Positions 53,017 through 61,790 of a stretch of DNA of 64,000 bases are shown here, in pieces (position 1 is the stretch's first letter; every line of letters begins with the position of its first letter). The translations under genes and the position numbers were made by a program. This DNA comes from UBA8337 sp937907245. GTDB taxonomy: Bacteria; Pseudomonadota; Alphaproteobacteria; RS24. The notes beneath the pieces were generated by a model, which searched no databases, was not told where the DNA came from, and worked only from the letters and a program-made list of their open reading frames with translations. The DNA lies in the NCBI GenBank assembly GCA_965219485.1, contig OZ244774.1:1674001-1738000 (forward strand), written 5' to 3'.

Positions 53017-53756
53017 TAGGCGCCCTCCCCTTTTTTCATATCGACGACAATCACTGTCGCTGTGAGGAAAACCCCGATGAGCGTGGCAAAGAACATCACA
53101 TCGCGCGCGTCAATCACGCCCGTGGTAATGGCCCGAAAATGGGTCAGCAAAGAAAACGACGCCAAAGTCTCTACCAAGGCTTGGGGCGCCCAACTTTGAA
53201 ACAGCTCTAGCACCAAAGGCGCGCCCGAGACGGTGAATAAAAAACACGCCACGACGGAGATAACAAAAGCAATCACCTGATTGCGCGTCAGTGCCGACAG
53301 ACAAGACCCGATGGCCAAATAGCCGCCCGCCAACATAATGGAGCCGAGGTAAGAGGCCAAAATCACGCCATTATCTGGGTCGCCCAAATAATTAACGGTT
53401 AGCCATATTGGAAACGTCAGCATGAGAGCCAGTGTGGAGAAGCCCAGCGCTGCGAGATATTTGCCAACCACAATCGCCGACAAAGGCACCGGCAAAGTCA
53501 GCAGCAATTCGATAGATCCATTGCGCCGCTCCTCGGCCCACAGGCGCATAGAAATGGCAGGCAGAAAAAACAAATAGAGCCAAGGGTGGAACATGAAAAA
53601 ATTGGTCAAGTCGGCTTGTCCGACAGCAAAATAGGCGCCCAAATAAAATGTCGCCAAGCCATTGGCCAATAAAAATACGATGATGAAAACAAACGCCAGA
53701 GGCGTTGAAAAATAGCCCGCGAACTCTCGCCGCGTGATGGTTATTAATGCGTTCAT
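53016..53756 (-). CDS. ABC-2 type permease, GldF/NosY-like
   Basis: 246 residues and about six transmembrane segments. The N-terminal ITRREFAGYFSTPLAFVFI and SMRLWAEERRNGSIELLLTLP are hallmarks of ABC-2 permeases. Its stop overlaps the GldG-like start and its ATG overlaps the ATPase stop, so the trio is translated as one unit. Confidence 0.88.
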   Translation of the reverse strand: MNALITITRREFAGYFSTPLAFVFIIVFLLANGLATFYLGAYFAVGQADLTNFFMFHPWLYLFFLPAISMRLWAEERRNGSIELLLTLPVPLSAIVVGKYLAALGFSTLALMLTFPIWLTVNYLGDPDNGVILASYLGSIMLAGGYLAIGSCLSALTRNQVIAFVISVVACFLFTVSGAPLVLELFQSWAPQALVETLASFSLLTHFRAITTGVIDARDVMFFATLIGVFLTATVIVVDMKKGEGA

Positions 53757-54754
53757 GAGTTGGCCTCCTCATAACGTGGGGCCGCAGGGCGGTCATAGCA
53801 TGGAGCCGCAGGGCGGGCTTTGCGCGTCAGCTCGCCAAATACATCATCCAAGCGACCGGTCTCAAGCGCCAGCGCGCGCGGCGCGATAGATTGCTCGGAC
53901 ATACACTCGCGCACTTGCGCCAGAAGCGCAGTTGGCTCTAGGCCGCCAGGCCCCGCAAAAATATGCAGGCTGGTTTCATCGCCACGCGTCGTTACTTCGA
54001 TATGAGTGTTGGGCAAAGCGGTCAAAACCTGGCCAGCTTTGGTTTTCAAATCCGTGTCCAAAGTCAGGGTTACGGCGCCATGATAGCGCGAGCGCGCGGC
54101 CAATTGGCTCGGCGTGCCTTCGGCAACAATTTCACCGCGGTCGATAATCATCGCTTGTGAGCAAATCGCATCCACCTCTTCCAGAATATGGGTCGAAATA
54201 ACAATCGCCTTATGCTCCGACATTTCTTCAATGGCGCGGCGCACTTGAAATTTTTGATTGGGGTCAAGCCCATCGGTTGGCTCATCCATAATCAACACAT
54301 CTGGATCATGGACAATGGCTTGGGCCAGTCCTACACGGCGGCGAAAGCCCTTCGACAAAGTATCAATCGGTTGGTCCAATACGCCGTGCAGCTCGGTCAT
54401 ATCGATGGCGCGGCCAAGGGCTTGGCGCGCGGCCATTTTGTCGAGGCCACGAATGCGGATGATAAATTCTAAAAATGCGCGCGGCGTCATATCGGGCCAA
54501 GCGGGGGCGCCTTCTGGTAAATAGCCCAAATGGGTTTGCGCCTCTAAGGGGGTGTCACAAATATCCAACCCCATGATGCGAGCCGTGCCGGAGGTGGGGC
54601 GTAAGAAACCCGTAATCATTTTCATCGTGGTCGATTTGCCGGCGCCATTAGGCCCCAAGAAGCCCATGACCTGACCCCTCTCCACCGAGAAGCTCAAGTC
54701 ATTGACGGCTGTGAAGTCGCCAAATTTTTTAACCAGTCTGTCTATCTCAATCAT
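53753..54754 (-). CDS. ABC transporter ATPase, GldA-like
   Basis: 333 residues. I chose ATG 54754 (MIEIDRLVKKFG); a TTG seven codons upstream is possible. Walker A GPNGAGKS is at 34-41, signature LSKGFRRR and Walker B VLIMDEPTDGLDP follow, and the H-loop is in ISTHILEEV. A C-terminal regulatory part runs from about 215. The last 20 residues contain RPAAPCYD and RPAAPRYE, from a 24-bp direct repeat (53770-53817). First gene of the exporter operon. Confidence 0.9.
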   Translation of the reverse strand: MIEIDRLVKKFGDFTAVNDLSFSVERGQVMGFLGPNGAGKSTTMKMITGFLRPTSGTARIMGLDICDTPLEAQTHLGYLPEGAPAWPDMTPRAFLEFIIRIRGLDKMAARQALGRAIDMTELHGVLDQPIDTLSKGFRRRVGLAQAIVHDPDVLIMDEPTDGLDPNQKFQVRRAIEEMSEHKAIVISTHILEEVDAICSQAMIIDRGEIVAEGTPSQLAARSRYHGAVTLTLDTDLKTKAGQVLTALPNTHIEVTTRGDETSLHIFAGPGGLEPTALLAQVRECMSEQSIAPRALALETGRLDDVFGELTRKARPAAPCYDRPAAPRYEEANS

Positions 54755-55077
54755 GGGGTCCGTCGCGCGAGTCAAAGATAAGTCTTAACCTAAAGTAATA
54801 GCCTTAAGTCTTAGCCTTAAGTCTTAGGCAATTCGAAGGGTTTTGAGAATAGGTTTTTTCTTAGCTTGTCAGAATAAGGTTTTAGGGAGGAAGGGTCCGG
54901 CGCGTCAGCCATGGGAGGAGAAACCAAAACGCGCCGGACAGGCTCGCAAAGCCTCCTTGTTATGGCGCCTAAATACGACCCGAGTGTGACGCAATTATGG
55001 CCATTTGGGGGCATTAGACACCTCTTCTAACCATCGCTTTTACTTGATTTTTGAACGCCTAAACGTCACCATGAACT
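54755..55077. other. 323-bp intergenic region with a long inverted repeat
   Basis: No gene was accepted here. It holds direct repeats of GCCTTAAGTCTTA (54801-54813 and 54814-54826, plus a partial copy at 54779-54787). It also has a perfect 11-bp inverted repeat, GTCCGGCGCGT (54895-54905) with ACGCGCCGGAC (54929-54939), spaced by 23 bases that include GGGAGGAG. Next to it is a smaller hairpin, AGGC-7 bases-GCCT. It may carry divergent promoters or a structured RNA; no known RNA family was recognised. Confidence 0.6.
54895..54939. repeat. 11-bp inverted repeat with 23-base loop
   Basis: Perfect arms GTCCGGCGCGT and ACGCGCCGGAC in the gap between a divergent pair of genes, 138 bp upstream of the DUF2794 start. 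The loop has a GGAGG-like sequence. Candidate structured RNA or regulatory hairpin. Confidence 0.7.
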
Positions 55078-55464
55078 ATGGCAAAAACAAAAACTCTTGT
55101 GATCGTAGCCAATGCATTTGAGCGTGAGCGCCAGCGCGCATCGCATAATAGCGCCAGAGCGCCCGCCCGCATTATGTGGACGCGCCCCGAACTCAATATC
55201 TTGCTGAACATCTATGGCCGCCAAGTGGCCGCGGGTCATTGGCGCGATTATGCAATGAGCGATGGCAAAGATGGCGCAACTTTTTCGATGTTCCGCCGCG
55301 CCAGCGAAGCGGCCCTTTACAGGGTAGAAAAAATTCCAGCGCTGCGCCGCAAGCAAGGCCAATATGTACTTAGCGGCATGGATGGGCGGGTATTGCGCCG
55401 TGGCCATGACCTGGAGGCGGTCTTGCGGTTTTTTGAACGCAAAAATATGCGCCTCCTCGACTAG
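55078..55464 (+). CDS. DUF2794 family protein
   Basis: A 128-residue soluble protein of unknown function found in Alphaproteobacteria. The conserved core is NILLNIYGRQVAAGHWRDYAMSDGKDGATFSMFRRASE, then LYRVEKIPALRRKQGQYVLSG and LRRGHDLEAVLRFFE. There is no signal peptide or transmembrane helix. It starts at ATG 55078 and is followed by a terminator shared with the convergent gene. Confidence 0.85.
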   Translation: MAKTKTLVIVANAFERERQRASHNSARAPARIMWTRPELNILLNIYGRQVAAGHWRDYAMSDGKDGATFSMFRRASEAALYRVEKIPALRRKQGQYVLSGMDGRVLRRGHDLEAVLRFFERKNMRLLD

Positions 55465-55466
55465 TG

Positions 55467-55502
55467 AAAAAAAAGCCCCGAGATAGCAAGCTATTCGGGG
55501 CT
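55467..55502 (-). terminator. Intrinsic terminator of the BI-1 gene
   Basis: On the minus strand AGCCCCGA-ATAGC stem pairs with GCTAT-TCGGGGCT and is followed by eight T. Strong U-tract for minus transcripts; plus transcripts from the DUF2794 gene have only a weak one. Confidence 0.85.
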
Positions 55503-55525
55503 CTTCGCATTATCTTGGTCGCAGC

Positions 55526-56245
55526 TTAATCGCGGTTCCCCATGAACTGTAGCAAGAATAAGAACATATTGATGAAGTCCAGATACAGACGCAGGGCGCC
55601 CATAATGGCTTTTTTCTCGGCAACTTCGCGGCTATCGCCTGCGTAATAAATCCGTTTAATGTCTTGCGTGTCATAGGCGGTAAGGCCGGCAAAAATCAGC
55701 ACGCCAATGGCACTCACGGCAAAATGTAGAGCCGAGCTTTGCAAGAAAATATTCACCACGGAGGCCAAAATCAGACCGATGAGACCCATGAACAAGAACG
55801 AGCCCATGCCCGACAAGTCGCGTTTTGTGGTGTAGCCATAAAGGGATAAAGCGCCAAACGAAGCGGCCGTGACCAAGAAGGTGCGAACCACGGAGACGCC
55901 GGTATAGGCTAGCAAAACATAGGACAAGGAAAGCCCAGTTAGGCCGGCATAGAGCCAAAACATGTTTTTCGCTGTGGCCGAGCTTAGCTTGTGCAAGCGA
56001 GCCGACAAAAACAGCACCATGCCAAGTGGCGCAAAAATCAACACATAGATAAAGGGCGTTTGGGCGATGGAGGCATAAATGCCCGAAGACGCGCCAATAT
56101 AAGCTGCCAGCGCGGTGGCTAGCAGGCCGAGACCCATATAATTATATACTTTCGACATATAGATGCGAAGACCCGCATCAAATTCGCCTGCCTGTGCGGT
56201 AGCGCTATTTTGTACGATCCGTTCGTTCATTCCATTATCAGCCAT
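55526..56245 (-). CDS. Bax inhibitor-1 family membrane protein
   Basis: 239 residues and seven predicted transmembrane helices. The family signature AYDTQDIKRIYY near the end of helix six, and an N-terminal soluble tail NSATAQAGEFDAGLRIYMSKVYNYMG, match YbhL/YccA-type proteins. In bacteria these act as possible ion channels or partners of FtsH; function here is inferred only from family. Confidence 0.9.
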   Translation of the reverse strand: MADNGMNERIVQNSATAQAGEFDAGLRIYMSKVYNYMGLGLLATALAAYIGASSGIYASIAQTPFIYVLIFAPLGMVLFLSARLHKLSSATAKNMFWLYAGLTGLSLSYVLLAYTGVSVVRTFLVTAASFGALSLYGYTTKRDLSGMGSFLFMGLIGLILASVVNIFLQSSALHFAVSAIGVLIFAGLTAYDTQDIKRIYYAGDSREVAEKKAIMGALRLYLDFINMFLFLLQFMGNRD

Positions 56246-56338
56246 TGAGACATCCTTTCAAATCAAAAGTCTTGTTAAGTATATCAGCATAAATCATGGC
56301 GTTTTCAAGACATATCGAAATTGATTTTCGAGTTTTTT

Positions 56339-58942
56339 CTATTGCGTGCGCAAAACCGGGGCTGCCGGTGCGCCCAAAGCCGCATAAGTGCCAAATAACC
56401 CTAAAACCACCGTCAGAACCACAGCGCCGATTACCGTTATGGCCAAGGTGAACGGTAAAAATACGAAATCTGCCTGCATCGGCCCCGCAATCAACCCATA
56501 GGCCGCCAAAGTGCCTGTCGCAGCCGCAATAATAGCAGCCCCCAGACCCATCAGGGCATATTCAATGGCAAAGGCCAGCAAAATGCGCCGACGCGTCGCG
56601 CCCAATACTTTCATCACCACCGCATCATAGACACGCGCCTTATGGCCAGACGCCATAGCGCCCGCCAGAACCAAAATACCTGCCAATAAAGTAATGCCGC
56701 TCATGGCCCGCACGCCCAGCCCTAAATTGGTCAAGACATCGCGCATAGTGGCCAAAGCTTCTTTCACACGAATGACGGTGACATTGGGATAATCGCGCGC
56801 CAACATACGGGTGATTTTGGGTTCCTCTGCATCGGCCAGCCCCAAGGTCGCCAAATAAGTGTGCGGCGCATAGGCCAAAGGATTGGGCGAAAACACCAAG
56901 GCAAAATTCATGCCGCCCGAAGCCCAATCGATGTAGCGCAAATTGGCCACTACCGCCGTGAGCGGACGACCCAATACATTGACCTCAATCTCATCGCCCA
57001 GCGCAAGGCCCAAACCCCGCGCAATATCTGTACCTACCGAAACCAGCGGTGGCCCGTTATAATCGATGGCCCACCAGTCCCCCTCTATAATCGTGCCGCC
57101 TTGGGGGGGCGTTCGCGCATAGGTAAGCCCGCGATCGCCGCGCAATACCCAAGCGACATCTGGCGCTATTTGGATGTCGGCGGCAGCGATACCTTTGACC
57201 GATAAAATTTGCCCACGCAACATCGGGGTTTTTTCTATATGCGCAATCTGCGCCGTGGCGCGCGCATCGGCCATCAAAGGTTCAATTTGCTCTGGGCCTA
57301 CATCCAGCAGAATGATCGACGGGGTGCGTTCGGGTAAATCGCCGGTGATTTGCGCGTTGATATTTCCATCCACCATCGAGATGGCCGACAGCAAAGTCAC
57401 CGATAGCCCGATGGACAACATGACCGAACGTACGGGCGCATTGGGCCGCGTGATGTTCGACAAGGCCAATCGCAATTCTGGCTGGCGCGGACGCCCCGCC
57501 CGCTTGGCCAACCAAACCACCAGACCCGCCGCACCGCGCAAAGCCAAATAAGACAAAGCCACCCCAAGCCCAAACCAAAGAGCGACATCGCGGCGTTCCG
57601 AAATCAACATCGCCAAGGCTCCAAGACCCAGGAAACAAATCGCAATCGCGATTAAATAAGGCATCGCAGGTCGCGCCAGAGCGCCTTCGCTGCTTTGCGC
57701 GTCGCCACGAAACAAAGCCGTGACGGGGGTCAGCTCGACCTTGCCCAAAGGCCAAAGCGCAAAAGCCGCCGCCGATAAAACCCCAAACCCTGCCGCCGCC
57801 AGTAATGGCTCCGGAAAGAGCTGGATGGATAAATCAACCGGCAAAAGCGCGCCAAAAAAAGTCTTTACCAAAAGCGGGGTCGCGGCACCAAGCGCTAGCC
57901 CTAGCAGCAAAGCCAAAGCGGTGAGCGCACTGATTTGCAGGGCGTAAATGCGGAAAATAAATCGTCCTGAGGCGCCAAGCGCTTTGAGGACCGCAATGGT
58001 TTCACGCCGCCTTTGCAAGTAAGCGCTAATCGCATTGCCAACGCCAACGCCGCCAACCACCAAGGCCGTGAGGCCAACCAGGGTAAGAAACAAGCCTAAG
58101 CGTTCGATAAACCGTCGCATAGAAGGCGAGGCATCCGAACGATCTCGCAAGCGCCAACCCGCTTGGGGAAACGCTGTATTGGCCGCAACGCCCATGGCTT
58201 TGACATCTTCATTGCTGGCATTGGCGGGTAATTTGAGGCGGTAGTGATAATTCACCAATGCGCCAGGGCGCAAGAGGCCCGCAGCTTTTAACGTGTCTTG
58301 CGAAACCAATAGGCGCGGCGCCAGAGGAAAACCGCCTGCATTGCGATCCGGCTCCGACATGAGGACACTTTGGAGGCGCACCTGAATGCTGCCAACTCGA
58401 ATACTATCGCCGACTTGTAATTCCAAACGGTCGAATAGGCCTTGTTCGGCCACGCCACCATATTGTTTTTCGCCCGCAAGGGTTTCGGGGCGCAAGGCTT
58501 TTGCCAATGCCATGGGAGGATTTAGCGCTATCTCGCCATATAGCGGATAAGCGCCATCTACCGCTTTGGCTTCGACCAACATGGCTTCGGGTTGTTGGGT
58601 CTCGGGGTTTGGTTTTTGCGCCATCACCCGCAGGGTAGCGACTTCTGAAAGTTTTGCCCGCGCATCCAGCCATTGGCGTTCGTCCTCAAAGGCTGCGCGA
58701 TGCACCAGCCGAAAATCCATGTCGCCGCCCAAAATAGATTGGCCTTGAGCCGTCATGCCGCCAACCAGCGAAGCCGATAGAGAGCCGACCGCCGAAATGG
58801 TGAAAATACCTAGCACCAAACACAGCAAGAAAATGCGAAACCCCGCCAAAGGTTTGGCGTCGGGCCCGCCGCGCATTTCGCGACGCGCTAATTTCAAGGC
58901 CAAGCCCCAGCCTAGCCGCTCGCGAGAGGCGGAGAGGCTCAT
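56339..58942 (-). CDS. ABC transporter permease, FtsX/YbbP-like
   Basis: 867 residues with about ten transmembrane segments in two FtsX-type blocks. The N-terminal KLARREMRGGPDAKPLAGFRIFLLCLVLGIF is typical of YbbP, followed by a long periplasmic region (about 60-260), FtsX core near 275-430, and a second periplasmic part and core near 735-860. Pairs with the ATPase, whose stop it overlaps by four bases. Likely lipid or lipoprotein related; the substrate is unknown. Confidence 0.88.
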   Translation of the reverse strand: MSLSASRERLGWGLALKLARREMRGGPDAKPLAGFRIFLLCLVLGIFTISAVGSLSASLVGGMTAQGQSILGGDMDFRLVHRAAFEDERQWLDARAKLSEVATLRVMAQKPNPETQQPEAMLVEAKAVDGAYPLYGEIALNPPMALAKALRPETLAGEKQYGGVAEQGLFDRLELQVGDSIRVGSIQVRLQSVLMSEPDRNAGGFPLAPRLLVSQDTLKAAGLLRPGALVNYHYRLKLPANASNEDVKAMGVAANTAFPQAGWRLRDRSDASPSMRRFIERLGLFLTLVGLTALVVGGVGVGNAISAYLQRRRETIAVLKALGASGRFIFRIYALQISALTALALLLGLALGAATPLLVKTFFGALLPVDLSIQLFPEPLLAAAGFGVLSAAAFALWPLGKVELTPVTALFRGDAQSSEGALARPAMPYLIAIAICFLGLGALAMLISERRDVALWFGLGVALSYLALRGAAGLVVWLAKRAGRPRQPELRLALSNITRPNAPVRSVMLSIGLSVTLLSAISMVDGNINAQITGDLPERTPSIILLDVGPEQIEPLMADARATAQIAHIEKTPMLRGQILSVKGIAAADIQIAPDVAWVLRGDRGLTYARTPPQGGTIIEGDWWAIDYNGPPLVSVGTDIARGLGLALGDEIEVNVLGRPLTAVVANLRYIDWASGGMNFALVFSPNPLAYAPHTYLATLGLADAEEPKITRMLARDYPNVTVIRVKEALATMRDVLTNLGLGVRAMSGITLLAGILVLAGAMASGHKARVYDAVVMKVLGATRRRILLAFAIEYALMGLGAAIIAAATGTLAAYGLIAGPMQADFVFLPFTLAITVIGAVVLTVVLGLFGTYAALGAPAAPVLRTQ

Positions 58943-59610
58943 GTGTCTTGTCCGGCTGTGAGGCGGCCATCTTGCATGGTTAGCGTGCGGTCGCAGCGTT
59001 GCGCTAAAACCTTATCATGGGTGATTAGCACCAAAGTCGTGCCGCGGGTTTTGGCCAGACCCAAAATTAAATCCATCACCGCTTGGCCGGTTTTCTGGTC
59101 GAGATTGCCCGTCGGTTCATCGGCAAAGAGCACTGGCGGATTGGCCACTAGGGCCCGCGCTAGCGCGACGCGTTGTTGTTCGCCACCCGACATTTGCGTT
59201 GGGTAATGGTCATGCCTATCGGCCAGGCCCACCTCTGCCAGCATCTGTGCTGCTCGCGCGGGTGCCTCGGCTTGGCGGGCCAACTCTAGCGGCAGCATAA
59301 CATTCTCAAGCGCCGTCATAGTGGGCACGAGGTGGAAGCTTTGAAACACAATACCCACATGCGAGCGCCGAAAGCGGGCCAAAGCATCTTCGTTCATCTG
59401 GCCATAGTCATGGCCTGCAATATGCACTGTGCCTGAGGTCGCAGGCTCCAGACCGGCCAGCACCATAAGCAAAGTCGTCTTGCCCGACCCCGAAGGACCG
59501 ATGAGGCCGACCGCTTCTCCTGGCGCAATTGTGACATCTAGACCACGAAGGATGTTGACGTCACCTGCGCGACTGGGCAGGGTAACGGTCAGATTTTGGA
59601 CTTTGATCAT
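58939..59610 (-). CDS. ABC transporter ATPase, YbbA/LolD-like
   Basis: 223 residues. Walker A GPSGSGKT at 38-45, signature MSGGEQQRVALARAL near 141, Walker B PVLFADEPTGNLD, H-loop ITHD. Belongs to the LolD/MacB/YbbA clade. Partner of the FtsX-type permease. Divergent from the SGNH esterase gene 66 bp away; in E. coli ybbA is likewise divergent from the esterase tesA. Confidence 0.9.
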   Translation of the reverse strand: MIKVQNLTVTLPSRAGDVNILRGLDVTIAPGEAVGLIGPSGSGKTTLLMVLAGLEPATSGTVHIAGHDYGQMNEDALARFRRSHVGIVFQSFHLVPTMTALENVMLPLELARQAEAPARAAQMLAEVGLADRHDHYPTQMSGGEQQRVALARALVANPPVLFADEPTGNLDQKTGQAVMDLILGLAKTRGTTLVLITHDKVLAQRCDRTLTMQDGRLTAGQDT

Positions 59611-59676
59611 TTATCTCGCCTGTTGATTAGAGGACTGGGGTATCTCGGTTGAAAGCTTTATAGAGGAAGCTGACTT

Positions 59677-60357
59677 TTGTTGCATATAAAACGCGCGCCG
59701 CGCCAAAAACTGTCGCATCGCTTGGCGCAAGGTTTGCTCGTCTTTAGTTTTACGTGCGCCTGCTTGATTTGGATGCTGCCGAAGGCCTCTGCCGATGAGG
59801 CGCCGATAGAGATTGTTGCTTTGGGCGATAGTTTAACGGCGGGCTATCGCTTGGCCCCTGGCGATGGTTTCGTGCCACAATTAGAAGCTCACTTGCGTGC
59901 CCGAGGGCTAAATGTCCGCGTGCAAAATGGCGGCGTATCGGGCGATACAAGCGCCGGCGGGCGCGCGCGCCTCGATTGGGTGCTTAGCCCCAACACCCGC
60001 GCGGTGATTGTGGAGTTAGGCGCCAATGACATGCTGCGCGGGCTTAGCCCCTCGCTTACCGAACAAAACCTGGAAGCGATTTTAACCGAATTACAAAAGC
60101 GAGGCCTACCCGTTTTGCTGGCTGGCATGATAGCGGCGCCAAATTTGGGAAGCGACTATGCGCGAGGCTTTAATCCGATTTATCAAAAGCTCGCAGAAAA
60201 ATATAATGCGGTCTATTATCCGTTTTTTCTCGAAGGTGTGGCCGCCGATCGATCGCTCAATATCTCGGATGGCATTCATCCCAATCGCGACGGCATTGCT
60301 GTCATCGTCAAAAATATTTCTCCGTCAGTCGAAAAGCTGCTGGCGCGCATTAAATAG
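59677..60357 (+). CDS. tesA: Periplasmic SGNH esterase, TesA-like
   Basis: Lysophospholipase/thioesterase/arylesterase of the SGNH family. TTG start at 59677 with GAGGAAG upstream; no ATG precedes the signal peptide, so TTG is favoured. The signal (GLLVFSFTCACLIWML) ends near ASA (37-39). Catalytic Ser52 in GDSL, oxyanion Gly and Asn117 (ELGANDML), Asp198 and His201 in DGIHPN are all present. 226 residues. Confidence 0.9.
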   Translation: MLHIKRAPRQKLSHRLAQGLLVFSFTCACLIWMLPKASADEAPIEIVALGDSLTAGYRLAPGDGFVPQLEAHLRARGLNVRVQNGGVSGDTSAGGRARLDWVLSPNTRAVIVELGANDMLRGLSPSLTEQNLEAILTELQKRGLPVLLAGMIAAPNLGSDYARGFNPIYQKLAEKYNAVYYPFFLEGVAADRSLNISDGIHPNRDGIAVIVKNISPSVEKLLARIK

Positions 60358-60382
60358 AACTCGTTCATAGGGAGAATGAATT

Positions 60383-61426
60383 ATGGAATACCGCCGTTTA
60401 GGACACACGGACATTAAGGTCAGCTCTATTTGCTTGGGCACCATGACATGGGGCCAGCAAAACACCGAGGCCGAAGGCCATGAGCAAATGGATTATTCGG
60501 TTGAGATGGGAATTAATTTCTTCGATACCGCCGAAATGTATGCCGTGCCCCCAACAGCTGAAACCCAAGGCAAGACCGAAGAAATTATCGGCACTTGGTT
60601 TAAAAAGACCGGCAAACGCGAAGACATTATTTTGGCCAGTAAAGTGGCTGGCCGCGCGCCCATGAATTGGTTGCGCGATAACGGCGAGGGCACCGACCAC
60701 ACGGCCGCTCAAATTCACGAAGCCATCGACAAAAGCCTCCACCGCTTGCAGACCGACTATATCGACTTGTACCAACTGCATTGGCCAGACCGCCCTATTC
60801 GGATTTTTGGTGGATTGGGCCACAAAGAAATGGGCGGCGAGATTAATCGCATTGAAGACATTTTGGGCACGCTGGCCGATATCCAAAAATCTGGCAAAGT
60901 GCGCCACTTCGGTCTATCGAATGAGACGCCTTGGGGCATTATGAAATTTTTACACCATAGCGAAATGAACAAAGACTTGCCGCGTATGGTGTCGGTGCAA
61001 AATGCCTATAATCTGTTGAACCGCATTTACGAGTTGGGTTCCTCCGAAATTTTCCATCGCGAGGGCGTGGGGCTATTGGCCTATTCGCCTTTGGCGCAGG
61101 GCTATTTGACGGGGAAATATCAAAATGGGGCTAACCCAAAAGGCTCGCGCAAACAATTGTTCGACCGGCTGCAACGCTATGAAACGCCGGGCACAGATGC
61201 CGCCATTTCAAGCTATCTCGATATCGCCAAAAAATACGGATTAGACGCCTCGCAATTGGCCAATCAATTTGTGACGACCCGCGATTTTGTAACCTCCAAC
61301 ATCATTGGCGCCACGACGATGGAGCAACTGAAACTCGCCGTCACCAGCGTCGATGTAGAGCTGAGCGATGAAATTATGGCCGATATCGATGAGGTGCATT
61401 TGCGTGCGCCAAACATCTGCCCGTAA
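60383..61426 (+). CDS. Aldo/keto reductase, Tas-like
   Basis: NADP-dependent oxidoreductase of unknown substrate. 347 residues; TIM barrel with the catalytic tetrad Asp48, Tyr53 (DTAEMY), Lys87 and His133 (YQLHWPDR). The SICLGTMTWGQQN start and PPTAETQGKTEEIIG match E. coli Tas. GGGAG precedes the ATG. The stop codon begins a 22-bp repeat leading into phhB. Confidence 0.9.
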   Translation: MEYRRLGHTDIKVSSICLGTMTWGQQNTEAEGHEQMDYSVEMGINFFDTAEMYAVPPTAETQGKTEEIIGTWFKKTGKREDIILASKVAGRAPMNWLRDNGEGTDHTAAQIHEAIDKSLHRLQTDYIDLYQLHWPDRPIRIFGGLGHKEMGGEINRIEDILGTLADIQKSGKVRHFGLSNETPWGIMKFLHHSEMNKDLPRMVSVQNAYNLLNRIYELGSSEIFHREGVGLLAYSPLAQGYLTGKYQNGANPKGSRKQLFDRLQRYETPGTDAAISSYLDIAKKYGLDASQLANQFVTTRDFVTSNIIGATTMEQLKLAVTSVDVELSDEIMADIDEVHLRAPNICP

Positions 61427-61476
61427 GGTGCCCAATATCTAACTATAAGGAGCCCAATACCTACCTGTAAGGAGAG
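61424..61476 (+). repeat. 22-bp tandem repeat carrying stop codon and ribosome site
   Basis: Units begin at 61424 (the TAA stop of the upstream gene), 61446 and 61468 (partial). Each begins TAAGG and unit 1 reads on as TGCCCAATATC. The last partial copy, TAAGGAGAG, supplies the phhB ribosome site. The 22-bp spacing places TAA in all three frames. Confidence 0.9.
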
Positions 61477-61481
61477 AGACC

Positions 61482-61790
61482 ATGGTTGAAAAATTATCCA
61501 ATGCCGACAAAAAAGCCGCGCTAGCCAAACTTAGCGGCTGGAAGAAAACCACCGGCCGAGACGCCATTGCCAAGCGCTTCGTCTTTGCAGATTTCAACGC
61601 GGCTTTCGCTTGGATGAGCCGCATCGCCATGATGGCCGAAAAGCTCGACCATCACCCCGAATGGGACAATGTCTATAAAACGGTGAATGTCGTTTTGACC
61701 ACCCATGATGCAGGCGGCTTGTCTGAACTAGACATCGCCATGGCAAAGTTTATGGACAAAACAGCGGGCGCAGCTGGGCGAAAAAAATAA
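61482..61790 (+). CDS. phhB: Pterin-4a-carbinolamine dehydratase
   Basis: Recycles the 4a-hydroxypterin made by aromatic hydroxylases. 102 residues. The active-site HHPEWDNVY (His57, His58) and a later HD (His75) are conserved. The ribosome site GGAGAG is the end of the 22-bp repeat. No phenylalanine hydroxylase gene is nearby. Its TAA overlaps the next ATG. Confidence 0.94.
   Translation: MVEKLSNADKKAALAKLSGWKKTTGRDAIAKRFVFADFNAAFAWMSRIAMMAEKLDHHPEWDNVYKTVNVVLTTHDAGGLSELDIAMAKFMDKTAGAAGRKK

Noticed and set aside
54895..54960. 4.5S SRP RNA, RNase P RNA or tmRNA in the inverted-repeat region
   Set aside because: None of the conserved cores of those RNAs could be matched by eye.
54817..55014. 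A 65-codon minus-strand frame in the large intergenic region
   Set aside because: No ribosome site precedes its starts, no family was recognised, and it covers the inverted repeat; more likely chance.
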